Source: Ramlibacter albus (GTDB lineage: Bacteria > Pseudomonadota > Gammaproteobacteria > Burkholderiales > Burkholderiaceae_C). From it: a DNA stretch of 64,000 nucleotides. Shown piece by piece: positions 18,715 through 27,849 of this stretch; position 1 is the stretch's first letter; each line of letters begins with the position of its first letter. The DNA is taken from assembly GCF_014297445.1 (NCBI RefSeq), contig NZ_JACORU010000001.1:62001-126000 (forward strand). Direction: 5' to 3'. The notes below the pieces were generated by a model, which saw only the letters and a program-made list of their open reading frames with translations, ran no database searches and was not told the DNA's origin. The position numbers were made by a program, and so were the translations under genes.

Positions 18715-19598
18715 TCATCGAGTTCCTGAATTACACGCTCAACGGTGCGCTGCTGGGGTTGCTGTACGCCCTCGTCGCGATGGGTTTCGTCGTGATCTAC
18801 CGTGCCAGCAAGGTCTTCAACATGGCCACCGGCGAGATGCTGGTGCTGGGCGCCTTTCTCGTCTGGTGGGCCGTGGCCTCGCGCGGTCTGCACCCGGCCG
18901 TGGGCATCGCGGCCGCCCTGGCCATGGCGGTCCTGGTGGGGCTGGCGATCGAGCGATTCTTCTTCCGCCGGCTGATCGGCGAATCCGTGTTCTCGATGAT
19001 CATGGTCACCATCGGCCTGCTGATCCTCACCCGTGGCCTGGTGCTGGTCATCTGGGGCCCGCAGGAGCGTGCGTTCCCTGCGTTGATCCGGCTGGAGCCG
19101 CTGATTGTCGGCGAGATGATCGTCCCGCGGCCGCTCGCGGCCGCCGGCGTGGTCGCGGTGGTCTTCGCCCTCGGCCTGCACTGGTTCTTCAACCGCAGCC
19201 GTACGGGCCTGGCCATGTCCGCGGTCGCTGAAGACCACCAGATCGCCCTGGCGATGGGCATCAGCGTGCGACGTTCCATCGCCTTCGCCTGGGCGCTGGG
19301 CGGCGTGCTGTCCGTGATCTCGTCGATCGTCTACCTCAGCGGCAAGTCGCTCACGTTCCTGTCGTCGGAGATCGGCTTCGCGGCATTGCCGGTGGCGCTC
19401 CTCGCCGGGCTGGAATCGATACGCGGCCTGCTGCTGGCAGGCGTGATCGTCGGCGTCGTGCAGGGCCTGACTTCGGCCTACATCGATCCGCTGATCGGCG
19501 GCAACGCCGCTTCGGTGGTGCCCTATGTGTTCATGCTCGTGGTGCTCGCGGTCCGTCCCAACGGGATGTTCGGCTGGAAGCGGATCGAGCGGGTCTGA
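18711..19598 (+). CDS. ABC transporter permease, LivH-like
   Basis: A 295-residue inner-membrane permease of the branched-chain amino acid transporter family. The ATG at 18711 overlaps the ligase stop; the long frame farther upstream is antisense-like noise. It begins MIIEFLNYTLNGALLGLLYA and shows about eight hydrophobic segments plus the cytoplasmic coupling sequence SAVAEDHQIALAMGI (EAA-like loop). It pairs with the LivM-like permease that follows. Confidence 0.92.
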   Translation: MIIEFLNYTLNGALLGLLYALVAMGFVVIYRASKVFNMATGEMLVLGAFLVWWAVASRGLHPAVGIAAALAMAVLVGLAIERFFFRRLIGESVFSMIMVTIGLLILTRGLVLVIWGPQERAFPALIRLEPLIVGEMIVPRPLAAAGVVAVVFALGLHWFFNRSRTGLAMSAVAEDHQIALAMGISVRRSIAFAWALGGVLSVISSIVYLSGKSLTFLSSEIGFAALPVALLAGLESIRGLLLAGVIVGVVQGLTSAYIDPLIGGNAASVVPYVFMLVVLAVRPNGMFGWKRIERV

Positions 19599-19612
19599 GA
19601 GGCTTCACGACC

Positions 19613-20665
19613 ATGGATCCGTCCGGCGTCTTCTTCACGCGCTACCAGCGGGACAGCACGCTGGTTCGCACGCGTGCGCAATGGCTCGCCCTGGCAATGT
19701 TCGCCGGTTTGCTGCTCTCTCTGCCCTGGATCGCGTCGCCGCGGCTGCTGGCGGTGGCCAACCTGATGTTCATCACCGCCATCGTCGTGGTCGGCCTGCA
19801 GATAACGACGGGGTATGCCGGCCAGATCAATCTCGGCCAGGCTGCATTCATGGGCGTGGGGGCCTACGGCGCCAGCGTGATGGAAGTCAAGCTGGGACTG
19901 CCCTTCTGGGTGGCCGTGCCTGCAGGCGGGGTGATCGCGGCCGCGGCGGGCTGGGCGTTCGGCCTCACGGCCGCGCGCATCAAGGGCTTCTATCTCGCGC
20001 TCACCACCATCGCGGCCCAGTTCCTGTTCGTCTTCGTCGTACTGAACCTACCGTCGTCGTGGCTCGGCGGGGTCAATGGCTTCAGCCTGCAGCCGGCGCG
20101 GCTCGGCCCTGTCGCTTTCGATTCGGACGCGAAGCTCTACTACCTCTTTCTCATTGCCGCTGCCGTCATGGTCGCGGGCGCCCTCGGCATCGTCCGCAGC
20201 CGCCACGGCCGCGCTTTCGAGGCCGTACGAGACGACGACGTGGCCGCCGGCATGATGGGCATCGACGTCGCCGGCACGAAAGCGCGCGCGTTCGTGACCG
20301 GCGCGTTCTATGCCGGCATCGGCGGAGCCCTGTGGGCCTACCAGATCCGCTTCGTTTCCGTGGACCAGTTCACGCTCTTCAACTCGATATGGTTCATCGC
20401 GATGATGATCGTCGGCGGGCTCGGATCGATCGTGGGCGCGCTTGTCGGCACGGTCGCCATCCGGGCCGTGCAGGAAACGATCACGAGCGTCGGCCCGAAC
20501 CTGATTGAACGCTTTCCTGGGCTGGGAACCGACCTCGTGTTCGCCAGCATGAACGTTTTTCTCGGTCTCGTGATCACCGGCTTCCTGCTTCTCGAACCCA
20601 AGGGGCTGATGCACCGCTGGAACATCCTGAAGGCCAACTACCGGCTGTGGCCCTTCCCCCACTGA
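19613..20665 (+). CDS. ABC transporter permease, LivM-like
   Basis: A 350-residue permease with many hydrophobic segments. The motif TTGYAGQINLGQAAFMGVGA is characteristic of LivM, and the coupling loop reads EAVRDDDVAAGMMGID. A hydrophilic N-terminus of about 28 residues precedes the first membrane segment. It lies 14 bases after the LivH-like gene and forms the heterodimeric channel with it. Confidence 0.92.
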   Translation: MDPSGVFFTRYQRDSTLVRTRAQWLALAMFAGLLLSLPWIASPRLLAVANLMFITAIVVVGLQITTGYAGQINLGQAAFMGVGAYGASVMEVKLGLPFWVAVPAGGVIAAAAGWAFGLTAARIKGFYLALTTIAAQFLFVFVVLNLPSSWLGGVNGFSLQPARLGPVAFDSDAKLYYLFLIAAAVMVAGALGIVRSRHGRAFEAVRDDDVAAGMMGIDVAGTKARAFVTGAFYAGIGGALWAYQIRFVSVDQFTLFNSIWFIAMMIVGGLGSIVGALVGTVAIRAVQETITSVGPNLIERFPGLGTDLVFASMNVFLGLVITGFLLLEPKGLMHRWNILKANYRLWPFPH

Positions 20666-20715
20666 CTTTTCCACTCACACGCGCCATGAGGCGCCCGTCT
20701 CGAAAGGATATTTCC

Positions 20716-21942
20716 ATGCTTCGACGCCTACTTCTCTCCCGCGGCCTCGTCCTTGCCACGGGCCTCGCGCTCGGCTCGGCGGCCTCGGCGCAGACGACGG
20801 TCAACCTCGCGGCGTTCGCCGACTTCGCGGGCCCCTACGCCAACGTCATGAATGATATGCAGGGTGGCCGGCTGGCGGTCATCGACTGGTGGAACAAGGA
20901 GGTCGGCGAGAAGATGAATGTCCGCATCGCCCTCAAGACCTACGACACACGTTATGACGTGGCGCAAACAGCCAGCCTGTGGCCCGGCATCAAGGCCGAG
21001 CTCAAGCCGGCGCTGGTGCTGGGGTTGGGCGGCCCGGACGCTGCGGCCCTGCAGCAGCGCCTGCCGGAGGACAAGGTCCCGATGCTGTTCGGAACAGCGG
21101 CCTATGGTTTCGGATGGAAGCCGAACCAGTGGGCGCTCAATGTGCGCCCGACCTATTCGCACGAGGCGGCGGGCTTCATCGAATGGTTCCGCACGGCAAA
21201 GCTCGAAGGCAAGCGGCCCGTGAAGGTGGGGATCATCACCTCCGAAGCCACGCCCGCCTACGCCGACATGGCCAAGGGCTTGCAGGCGTATGCGAAAGCC
21301 AATCCCGACAAAGCGACGTTTGTCGAGGCGATCTGGACGGAGGTGCAGCCCGCGGACCTGACGCTGCAGGTGCGTCGCCTGGCCAATGCCGGCACCGACC
21401 TGATCGTGATCCAGACGAACACCGCGCAGGCTGTGGCTACCAAGCGCGCGCTGCAGTCGCTGAACAAGAACATCCCGATCATGCTTTCGCTGCACAACGG
21501 CGTGCTCGGTTCTTCGAAGGCGCTCGGCAATCCCAACGGGTTCGCGGGCGACTACGAAGTGGGCGCCATCGCCGACGCCAGCGAGGACGACACCGCTGCC
21601 CGCAAGTTCTATTCGATGCTGCAGTCGAAGTACGGCGCCAAGGCGGGATGGAATTCGATGACGATGCTGGGCATGGGTCAGGCCATCGTCGCGGTCCGTG
21701 CGGTCGAGGCGGCCGCAAAAGCCAAGGGCGCCACGGGCGTCACGGGCGAGGCGGTGCACGCGGCGCTTATCTCCACCGATTTCACCGGCGCGCAGCTGAT
21801 GGGTCTCCTGCCCGGTGTCGACTTCAAGCCCGAGAACCCCTTCCCGACCGGCAGCGCCAAAGTGAACATCGCCACGATGAAGGACGGAAAGGTTGTCCGG
21901 GTCGCGGCGGATGCGCCGGTGCCGGCCATTCCGAAGTGGTAG
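20716..21942 (+). CDS. ABC transporter periplasmic substrate-binding protein, LivK-like
   Basis: A 408-residue binding protein. The start is ATG 20716 after AAAGGAT; upstream in-frame codons belong to the end of livM. The signal peptide has a basic start (MLRRLLLSRG), a hydrophobic core and a probable cleavage at ASAQ-TT near residue 24. The mature part fits type I periplasmic binding proteins (NLAAFADFAGPYA; AGFIEWFRTAKLEG). It determines which acid the transporter takes up, but the ligand cannot be read from sequence. Placement of the binding protein before the second ATPase is a normal Liv variation. Confidence 0.92.
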   Translation: MLRRLLLSRGLVLATGLALGSAASAQTTVNLAAFADFAGPYANVMNDMQGGRLAVIDWWNKEVGEKMNVRIALKTYDTRYDVAQTASLWPGIKAELKPALVLGLGGPDAAALQQRLPEDKVPMLFGTAAYGFGWKPNQWALNVRPTYSHEAAGFIEWFRTAKLEGKRPVKVGIITSEATPAYADMAKGLQAYAKANPDKATFVEAIWTEVQPADLTLQVRRLANAGTDLIVIQTNTAQAVATKRALQSLNKNIPIMLSLHNGVLGSSKALGNPNGFAGDYEVGAIADASEDDTAARKFYSMLQSKYGAKAGWNSMTMLGMGQAIVAVRAVEAAAKAKGATGVTGEAVHAALISTDFTGAQLMGLLPGVDFKPENPFPTGSAKVNIATMKDGKVVRVAADAPVPAIPKW

Positions 21943-21949
21943 GGCGAAG

Positions 21950-22753
21950 ATGGCCGATGCGCTGCTGGAGTTGATGAACGTCGAGGTGCTCTACTCGAAT
22001 GTGATCCTGGCCCTCAAGGGCGTGTCGCTCAAGGTGGCGCCCAAGGGTTGCGTGGCCTTGCTCGGCGCGAACGGGGCGGGCAAGAGCACAACGCTCAAGG
22101 CCATCTCGGGGGTGATCGCCTCGGACGACGGCCGCGTCTCCGGCGGCAGCATCGCGTTCGCCGGGCAGGCCATTGCCGGCCGCGAAACTGCCAGCGTCGT
22201 GCGCTCCGGCCTGGTCCACGTGATGGAAGGGCGGCGCGTGCTTCCCCACATGACCGTGGAGCAGAATCTGGTCATCGGCGGGCACATGTTCGCGAACGCG
22301 GCCCGGATGCGCCGCGCGCTCGACGGTGTATATGAGGCAATCCCGCGCCTGGCTGACCTTCGCACGCGAACGGCGGGTTACCTGTCCGGTGGCGAGCAGC
22401 AGATGCTGGTGATCGGACGCGCCATCATGGCCGAGCCGAGCCTCATGCTCATCGACGAGCCTTCCCTCGGCCTGGCGCCTCGAATGATCGAAGAGGTGTT
22501 TGCCGTCCTTCACCGCCTGCGCGGGAACGGCCTCGCGCTCCTGATCGTCGAACAGAACACGCGCGTTGCCCTGGAACTCGCCGACTACGGCTATGTGATG
22601 GAGAGCGGCCGCATCGTCCTCGAAGGCGCTGCGGGCGAACTGGGTGCCAACGAGGATGTCCGCGAGTTCTACCTCGGACTGGACCGCGACGGGGGACGCA
22701 AGAGTTTTCGTGATGTGAAGCACTATCGGCGGCGCAAGCGCTGGTTGGGTTGA
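21950..22753 (+). CDS. Branched-chain-type ABC transporter ATP-binding protein (LivF-like)
   Basis: A 267-residue ATPase starting at ATG 21950 (MADALLELMNVEVLYSN). Walker A is GANGAGKS, the signature is LSGGEQQML and Walker B reads LMLIDEPSLGLAP, all classical for LivF. A C-terminal basic tail (HYRRRKRWLG) extends beyond the usual end. It completes a full five-component transporter together with the genes at 15899, 18711, 19613 and 20716. Confidence 0.93.
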   Translation: MADALLELMNVEVLYSNVILALKGVSLKVAPKGCVALLGANGAGKSTTLKAISGVIASDDGRVSGGSIAFAGQAIAGRETASVVRSGLVHVMEGRRVLPHMTVEQNLVIGGHMFANAARMRRALDGVYEAIPRLADLRTRTAGYLSGGEQQMLVIGRAIMAEPSLMLIDEPSLGLAPRMIEEVFAVLHRLRGNGLALLIVEQNTRVALELADYGYVMESGRIVLEGAAGELGANEDVREFYLGLDRDGGRKSFRDVKHYRRRKRWLG

Positions 22754-22775
22754 TCGAAACACCGGAGAAGCAGGC

Positions 22776-23882
22776 ATGGCAGGTCCACTGGCGGGGCTGA
22801 AAATCGTCGAACTGGGAGGTATCGGCCCCGGGCCGTTTTGCGGGATGATGCTCGCGGACATGGGCGCCGACGTCGTGCGCGTCGAGCGCAAGGCCGACAA
22901 AGGAAAGGACCGCGGCGCGCCGGGATTCCTTGCCTCCGGCCGTCGCAGCGTCCTGCATCGCGGCCGCCGCTCGGTGGCCCTGGACCTCAAGGACCCGGCC
23001 GATCGCGGTAAGGCGATGACCATGATCGACGGTGCGGACGCGCTGATCGAAGGCTACCGGCCGGGCGTGCTAGAACGGCTGGGCCTGGCACCGGACGCCC
23101 TGCTGCAGCGCAACCCCAGGCTCGTCGTCGGCCGCATGACCGGCTGGGGGCAGGATGGGCCGCTTGCGCAATCCGCCGGGCACGATATCAACTACATCGC
23201 GTTGTCGGGCGCGCTCGCGACCATCGGCCGCAAGGAAGGCGGACCTGTCGCGCCCGCGGCGATGGTCGGTGATCTCGGTGGCGGGGGGATGATGCTGGCG
23301 TTCGGCATCGTGTGTGCGCTGCTGGAGGCGCGCAGTTCCGGCCGGGGGCAGGTCGTCGATGCCGCCGTGCTCGATGGCGCCGCCCTCCTGACCTCCATCG
23401 TCTGCGAACTGCGCGGGCTCGGGCTCTGGCGTGACCAGCGTCAGGGCAACCTCCTTGACGGAGGTTCGCACTTCTACGACACCTACGAATGCGCCGACGG
23501 CCGCTGGATCTCGATCGGCTCGCTCGAGCCTCAGTTTTACGCGTTGCTGCTCGCGAAACTCGGCCTGGACAAGGACGCCGCATTCGAGCGTCAGCGCGAT
23601 CCTGCCGCCTGGCCCGCGCTCAAGGCGCGGATCGCCGCCGTGTTCCGGTCGAAGCCATCGGCGCATTGGTGCAAGCTTCTGGAGAACACCGACGTGTGTT
23701 TCGCACCCGTGCTCAGCACCGCGGAGGCCGCCACCCATCCGCACAACGTGGCGCGGGCGACATTCTTCGAAAGCCACGGCGTGGTGCAGCCCTCGCCGGC
23801 GCCGCGCTTCAGCCGCACCCCCGCGGCCCGGCCGAATCCGGCGCCCTTCATCGGCGAACACGACGACGAGCTCCTGGGCTGA
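22776..23882 (+). CDS. Alpha-methylacyl-CoA racemase
   Basis: A 368-residue CaiB-fold enzyme. It begins with PLAGLKIVELGGIGPGPFCG, typical of racemases rather than transferases. The catalytic triad of M. tuberculosis MCR (His126, Asp156, Glu241) has counterparts H136 in AGHDINY, D166 in VGDLGGGG and E251 in SLEPQF, all at a constant offset of ten. Such racemases interconvert (2R)- and (2S)-2-methylacyl-CoA so that (S)-specific acyl-CoA dehydrogenases can proceed. Its presence implies a substrate with 2-methyl branches, such as isoprenoid acids or sterol side chains, and fits the SCP-x-type thiolase at 6623-7807. Confidence 0.92.
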   Translation: MAGPLAGLKIVELGGIGPGPFCGMMLADMGADVVRVERKADKGKDRGAPGFLASGRRSVLHRGRRSVALDLKDPADRGKAMTMIDGADALIEGYRPGVLERLGLAPDALLQRNPRLVVGRMTGWGQDGPLAQSAGHDINYIALSGALATIGRKEGGPVAPAAMVGDLGGGGMMLAFGIVCALLEARSSGRGQVVDAAVLDGAALLTSIVCELRGLGLWRDQRQGNLLDGGSHFYDTYECADGRWISIGSLEPQFYALLLAKLGLDKDAAFERQRDPAAWPALKARIAAVFRSKPSAHWCKLLENTDVCFAPVLSTAEAATHPHNVARATFFESHGVVQPSPAPRFSRTPAARPNPAPFIGEHDDELLG

Positions 23883-23901
23883 GTCGAGGGAGAGACCCAT
23901 C

Positions 23902-24654
23902 ATGCATCTCGGATTGAAGGACAAGGTCGCCATCGTCACGGGGTCGGCAAGGGGCATCGGCGCGGAAACGGCGCTCGCGCTCGCCGAAGAAGGCGCCCGC
24001 ATCGTCGTTACGGACATCGACAGCGATGCTGCGGCCGGCCATTGCTCCGCATTGCTTGAAGCCGGCCATGCGGCGATCTCCGTCGCCGCGGACGTCACCC
24101 GCGCAGCCGACGTCGAACGCCTGGTCCAAGCCGCAGTGGATGCGTTCGGCAGTGTGCACGTTCTCGTGAACAACGCCGGTTTCGCGCGCGATGCGCGAAT
24201 CACCCGTCTCACGGAAGACGATTGGGATGCGGTCGTCGACACGGTGCTCAAGGGCGCTTTCCTGTGCACGCGCGCGGTGGCCCCGCTGATGGCCGATGCC
24301 GGCTGGGGTCGGGTCATCAACATTTCGTCGCGCGCCCACCTGGGCAACCCGGGACAGGCCAACTACGCAGCCGCCAAGGCGGGCATCCTGGGCTTTTCGG
24401 CGGCGCTGGCGCTCGAACTTGGGCGTGACGGCATCACCGTCAACACGATCGCACCCGGCTTCATCGAGACCGGCGGCGTCCGCAACCTGCCCCACTACCA
24501 GAAAATACGCGACAACGCGCTGGCGCGCACGCCGATCGGCCGCCTGGGCGTTCCGCGCGACATCGCGAGCGCCGTCTGCTTCCTCGCCGGCGAACCCGCC
24601 GGGTACATCACCGGGGCCACGCTGCACGTGACCGGCGGGCGCTACGCAACCTGA
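23902..24654 (+). CDS. SDR-family oxidoreductase (3-hydroxyacyl-CoA dehydrogenase-like)
   Basis: A 250-residue classical SDR. The start is ATG 23902 (MHLGLKDKVAIVTG), 19 bases after the racemase; the frame upstream lies inside that gene. TGSARGIG is at 13-20, NNAGFARD follows the fourth strand, and the catalytic Ser-Tyr-Lys set appears in ISSRAH and NYAAAKAG. An Asp after the second strand (VVTDIDS) suggests NAD. In a beta-oxidation operon it probably oxidises a 3-hydroxyacyl-CoA. Confidence 0.87.
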   Translation: MHLGLKDKVAIVTGSARGIGAETALALAEEGARIVVTDIDSDAAAGHCSALLEAGHAAISVAADVTRAADVERLVQAAVDAFGSVHVLVNNAGFARDARITRLTEDDWDAVVDTVLKGAFLCTRAVAPLMADAGWGRVINISSRAHLGNPGQANYAAAKAGILGFSAALALELGRDGITVNTIAPGFIETGGVRNLPHYQKIRDNALARTPIGRLGVPRDIASAVCFLAGEPAGYITGATLHVTGGRYAT

Positions 24655-24665
24655 GAACGCACGAA

Positions 24666-25814
24666 GTGGATTTCGGGTTCACTCCAGAACAGGACACCCT
24701 GCGCGCCAGCATCCGGCGCTTCATGCGCGAACGGGTCGCGCCACGCATCGCGCAGTGCGAGCGGGAGCGCGAGTTCGCGTGGGACCTGCTTCCGCAACTG
24801 CAGCAGTTCGGCTACCTCGGGGGGCTGCTTCCCGAAGCGGACGGCGGGTTCGGCATGAGCTACGTCGATTGGGCCATCCTGATGGAGGAAGCGGGCTACA
24901 GCTGGCTGTCGCTGCGCGTGATGATGAATTCGCTGAACATCCTGGCCCAAATACTGCACGGGCAAGGGTCGCCGGACCAGAAGCGCAGATGGCTGCAGCC
25001 GCTCCTCGCCGGCAGGCTGCGCCACTGGATGGCGATCACGGAGCCGAACCACGGCTCGAATGTCGCAGGGATCGAGACCCGGGCAGTGGACCAAGGCGAT
25101 CACTGGCTCGTGAACGGCAGCAAGCTGTGGATCACCAATGGCGTGCACGGCAATTTCGGCGTCCTCGTGGCCCGGACTTACAGCGAGCGCTGCGACGGCG
25201 GGATCAGCCTCTTCATCGTCGATCGCGAAGAAACCTCCTACGAGGCCCGCCGGGCCGACGTCATGTTCATCCGATCCACCGGCACCTCGCAGCTGGACTT
25301 CCGCGACGCGGTCGTGCCGAAGGCCAACCTTCTGGGGACCGAGGGCGAAGGACTGAGGGCCATTCTTACGGGATTGAACTTCGGTCGGCTGAACGTAGCC
25401 ATGGGGGCAGTCGGCGCCGCGAGGTGCGCGCTCGATCTCTCGATCGACTACGCGCGCCAGCGAAAACAGTTCGGGCGCCCCATTGCTGGCTTCCAGCTCG
25501 TCCAGAAACTCATCGTCGACATGATGGTGAGGTGCGAGGCCGCGCGGTCGCTCGGGTACAGGGCCGCGTGGGCCCTGGACCAGGGAGGCACGGCGCGCAC
25601 CGAATGCTCGATCGCCAAGCTGTACGCCGCAGAGGCGGCGCACGAAGTCGCCAGCATGGCCCTGCAGGTGCATGGCGGATCGGGCTATAGCGAGGAGTTG
25701 CCCATCGAGCGGATCTTCCGCGACACCCGCGGCGGGCTGATCCCGGAGGGCACGACCGAAATCCAGACGCTCATCATCGGTCGCGAAGTGCTCGGGATCT
25801 CGGCCTTTCACTGA
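24666..25814 (+). CDS. Acyl-CoA dehydrogenase with canonical Glu
   Basis: A 382-residue acyl-CoA dehydrogenase starting at GTG 24666. The flavin motif reads AITEPNHGSNVAG. The C-terminal catalytic Glu is E361 in LIPEGTTEIQ, the usual position for short- and medium-chain enzymes. Eleven bases separate it from the SDR and ten from the following ligase. It would catalyse alpha-beta desaturation of the acid imported by the upstream transporter. Confidence 0.9.
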   Translation: MDFGFTPEQDTLRASIRRFMRERVAPRIAQCEREREFAWDLLPQLQQFGYLGGLLPEADGGFGMSYVDWAILMEEAGYSWLSLRVMMNSLNILAQILHGQGSPDQKRRWLQPLLAGRLRHWMAITEPNHGSNVAGIETRAVDQGDHWLVNGSKLWITNGVHGNFGVLVARTYSERCDGGISLFIVDREETSYEARRADVMFIRSTGTSQLDFRDAVVPKANLLGTEGEGLRAILTGLNFGRLNVAMGAVGAARCALDLSIDYARQRKQFGRPIAGFQLVQKLIVDMMVRCEAARSLGYRAAWALDQGGTARTECSIAKLYAAEAAHEVASMALQVHGGSGYSEELPIERIFRDTRGGLIPEGTTEIQTLIIGREVLGISAFH

Positions 25815-25824
25815 GGGAACCACC

Positions 25825-27351
25825 ATGGGCATGCCGCTGCTCCACGCCCTGCGCCTCAATGCCCGGCGCGTGCCCCACCGCACCGCGTTGCGCTTCCGTA
25901 CGCAGGCCTTGAGCTACGCCGATTTCCTCGATCGCGCCGAGCGGGCAGCGGCCGCGCTGGCGGGGCTGGGCATCGAGCCCGGGGAAAAGGTCCCCATGCT
26001 GTCGGTGAACCATCCCGACATGCTCGTTGCATACTTCGCGCTCACCGGCATAGGAGCGGTGCCGGCCCCGCTGAACTACCGGCTTGCCGATGACGACCTG
26101 CGCTACGGGGTCGAGGCCGCGCATGCACGCTTCGTACTCGTCGGTTCCGGCTTCGAAACGCGCGCGGCGACCGCAACGAATGGTGCGTGCCGGCAGATCT
26201 GGTTCGCCGACGCGGCCCGGTCTGTGCCTGACAGCGCGCTGTGCTGGGACAGTCTATTGGATGCAAGCCACCGCGAGCCGCCAGGCGGGCGCGAAGGCAG
26301 CACCATCATGCTGCACACCTCCGGGACCACCGGCCGCCCGAAAGGCACGCTGCGATCGAGGTTCGGATTCGAAGAACGCGCGATCGAACAGGATTTTTCA
26401 GTCGATGACCGCACGCTTGCGGCACTGCCCCTTTGCCTCAGCGCGGGCTGCGTCTACACCCTCCTGCCGCTCTACCTCGGCGCCAGCGTCACGCTGCTCG
26501 AGCACTTCGACGCCGGCGCGGCGTTGGAGGTGATCGAGCGGGAGCGCATCCAGTCGACCATGCTTCTGCCGGCGATGCTGCAGGCGATGGTCGACCACCC
26601 CCGCTGGCAGGAGGCCGACCTTTCGAGCCTGCGGGTCATCCAGTCGGGCGCCGGCAACCTGTCGGTGGTCCTGAAGCGTTGCCTGCTCGACAAGCTGGGC
26701 GAAGGCGTGCTGAACATCTATGCAGCTTCCACCGAGGTGGGGCCGTACGCGAATCTCAGGAGAGCCGATGTCGCCCGTCACCTGGACGGCAACTGCGTCG
26801 GCAGGCCTTTCTTCGGCGTCGAGCTGAAACTGCTGGACGACGAAGGCCGCGAAGTCGCGCCCGGCGAGGTCGGCGAGATCTGCTGCCGCAGCGAATCGCA
26901 GTACGACGGCTATTTCGAGGACGAGGACCTGACCGCGAGCACCCGCCGCGGCGACTTCCTCACCGTGGGGGACCTCGGGCGCCTGGACGCCGATGGCCTG
27001 CTGCATTTCGTCGGCCGCAAACGGGACATCATCAAGAGCGGCGGCATCAACGTGTATGCCTCGGAGATCGAGCAGGTGCTGCAGCAGCACGACGCCGTCG
27101 CCGAAGCGCATTGCGTGGGGCTTCCGGATGCGCGGCTGACCGAGATGATCTGCGCCGTGATCGTCCCAAGGCCCGGCGCCACGCCGTCCGCGGACGAACT
27201 GGCGGATTTCGCCGCTGCGCGGCTGGCGGCGTACAAGAAGCCGCGCCGCGTGATCATCATGAGTGAGGTTCCGAAGAACCTCACTGGGCGCGTCATGAAG
27301 ATGCGACTGGTCGAGAAGCTTCTCGCAACGCGGGATGGACTAGAGGAGTGA
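25825..27351 (+). CDS. AMP-forming acyl-CoA synthetase
   Basis: A 508-residue acyl-CoA ligase. The P-loop is HTSGTTGRPKG. Later motifs are YAASTEVGPYANL, FLTVGDLGRLD and GGINVYASEIEQV. The C-terminus has NLTGRVMKMRLVEKL with the lysine used for adenylation. It is the second ligase in this operon, so either two acids are activated or an intermediate is released and reactivated. It ends four bases before the MaoC gene. Substrate unknown. Confidence 0.88.
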   Translation: MGMPLLHALRLNARRVPHRTALRFRTQALSYADFLDRAERAAAALAGLGIEPGEKVPMLSVNHPDMLVAYFALTGIGAVPAPLNYRLADDDLRYGVEAAHARFVLVGSGFETRAATATNGACRQIWFADAARSVPDSALCWDSLLDASHREPPGGREGSTIMLHTSGTTGRPKGTLRSRFGFEERAIEQDFSVDDRTLAALPLCLSAGCVYTLLPLYLGASVTLLEHFDAGAALEVIERERIQSTMLLPAMLQAMVDHPRWQEADLSSLRVIQSGAGNLSVVLKRCLLDKLGEGVLNIYAASTEVGPYANLRRADVARHLDGNCVGRPFFGVELKLLDDEGREVAPGEVGEICCRSESQYDGYFEDEDLTASTRRGDFLTVGDLGRLDADGLLHFVGRKRDIIKSGGINVYASEIEQVLQQHDAVAEAHCVGLPDARLTEMICAVIVPRPGATPSADELADFAAARLAAYKKPRRVIIMSEVPKNLTGRVMKMRLVEKLLATRDGLEE

Positions 27352-27355
27352 CGGC

Positions 27356-27832
27356 ATGAAATTCTCCTGCCGGCCCGCCGAGCCGTACTACTTCGAGGAT
27401 CTCAAGATCGGCGCGGCATTCGAAAGCCCCACTCGCACCGTGACCGAAGCCGATATCGTGAATTTCGCCTGCCTTTCGGCAGACTTCAACCGCCTTCATG
27501 TTGATGCGGAGTACGCAGCCACGACACCTTACGGCCAGCGAATCGCGCACGGCCTCCTCGTGCTGGCGATCATGTCGGGGCTGGTGACCCGCATGCAGCT
27601 CAACCAGCACCTCGAACCCAGCCTGATGGGCCTGCTGGACATCCAGTGCCGCTTTCCGCATCCGACGTTCATCGGCGATACGCTGCGCGTGAACGTGGAG
27701 GTGCTCGACAAGGCCGAGACCTCCAGGGCGGACAGGGGCGTCGTCTCCTTCCAGCGAAGCGTCGTGAATCAGCGAGGCGAAATCGTCGTGGAGGGTACCT
27801 GGAAGCTGCTGGTCCGAAGGCGCCAAAACTGA
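27356..27832 (+). CDS. MaoC-family (R)-enoyl-CoA hydratase
   Basis: A 158-residue single hot-dog protein. The catalytic Asp and His are recognisable in LSADFNRLHVD, with GQRIAHGLL supplying the following conserved His-Gly. It resembles stand-alone PhaJ/MaoC hydratases. It is the last gene of the operon that begins at 12624 and its end faces the Baeyer-Villiger monooxygenase gene 18 bases away. With the SDR at 23902 it could give the hydration and oxidation steps of one beta-oxidation turn. Confidence 0.85.
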   Translation: MKFSCRPAEPYYFEDLKIGAAFESPTRTVTEADIVNFACLSADFNRLHVDAEYAATTPYGQRIAHGLLVLAIMSGLVTRMQLNQHLEPSLMGLLDIQCRFPHPTFIGDTLRVNVEVLDKAETSRADRGVVSFQRSVVNQRGEIVVEGTWKLLVRRRQN

Positions 27833-27849
27833 TGGCGCGCTCCCCGCGA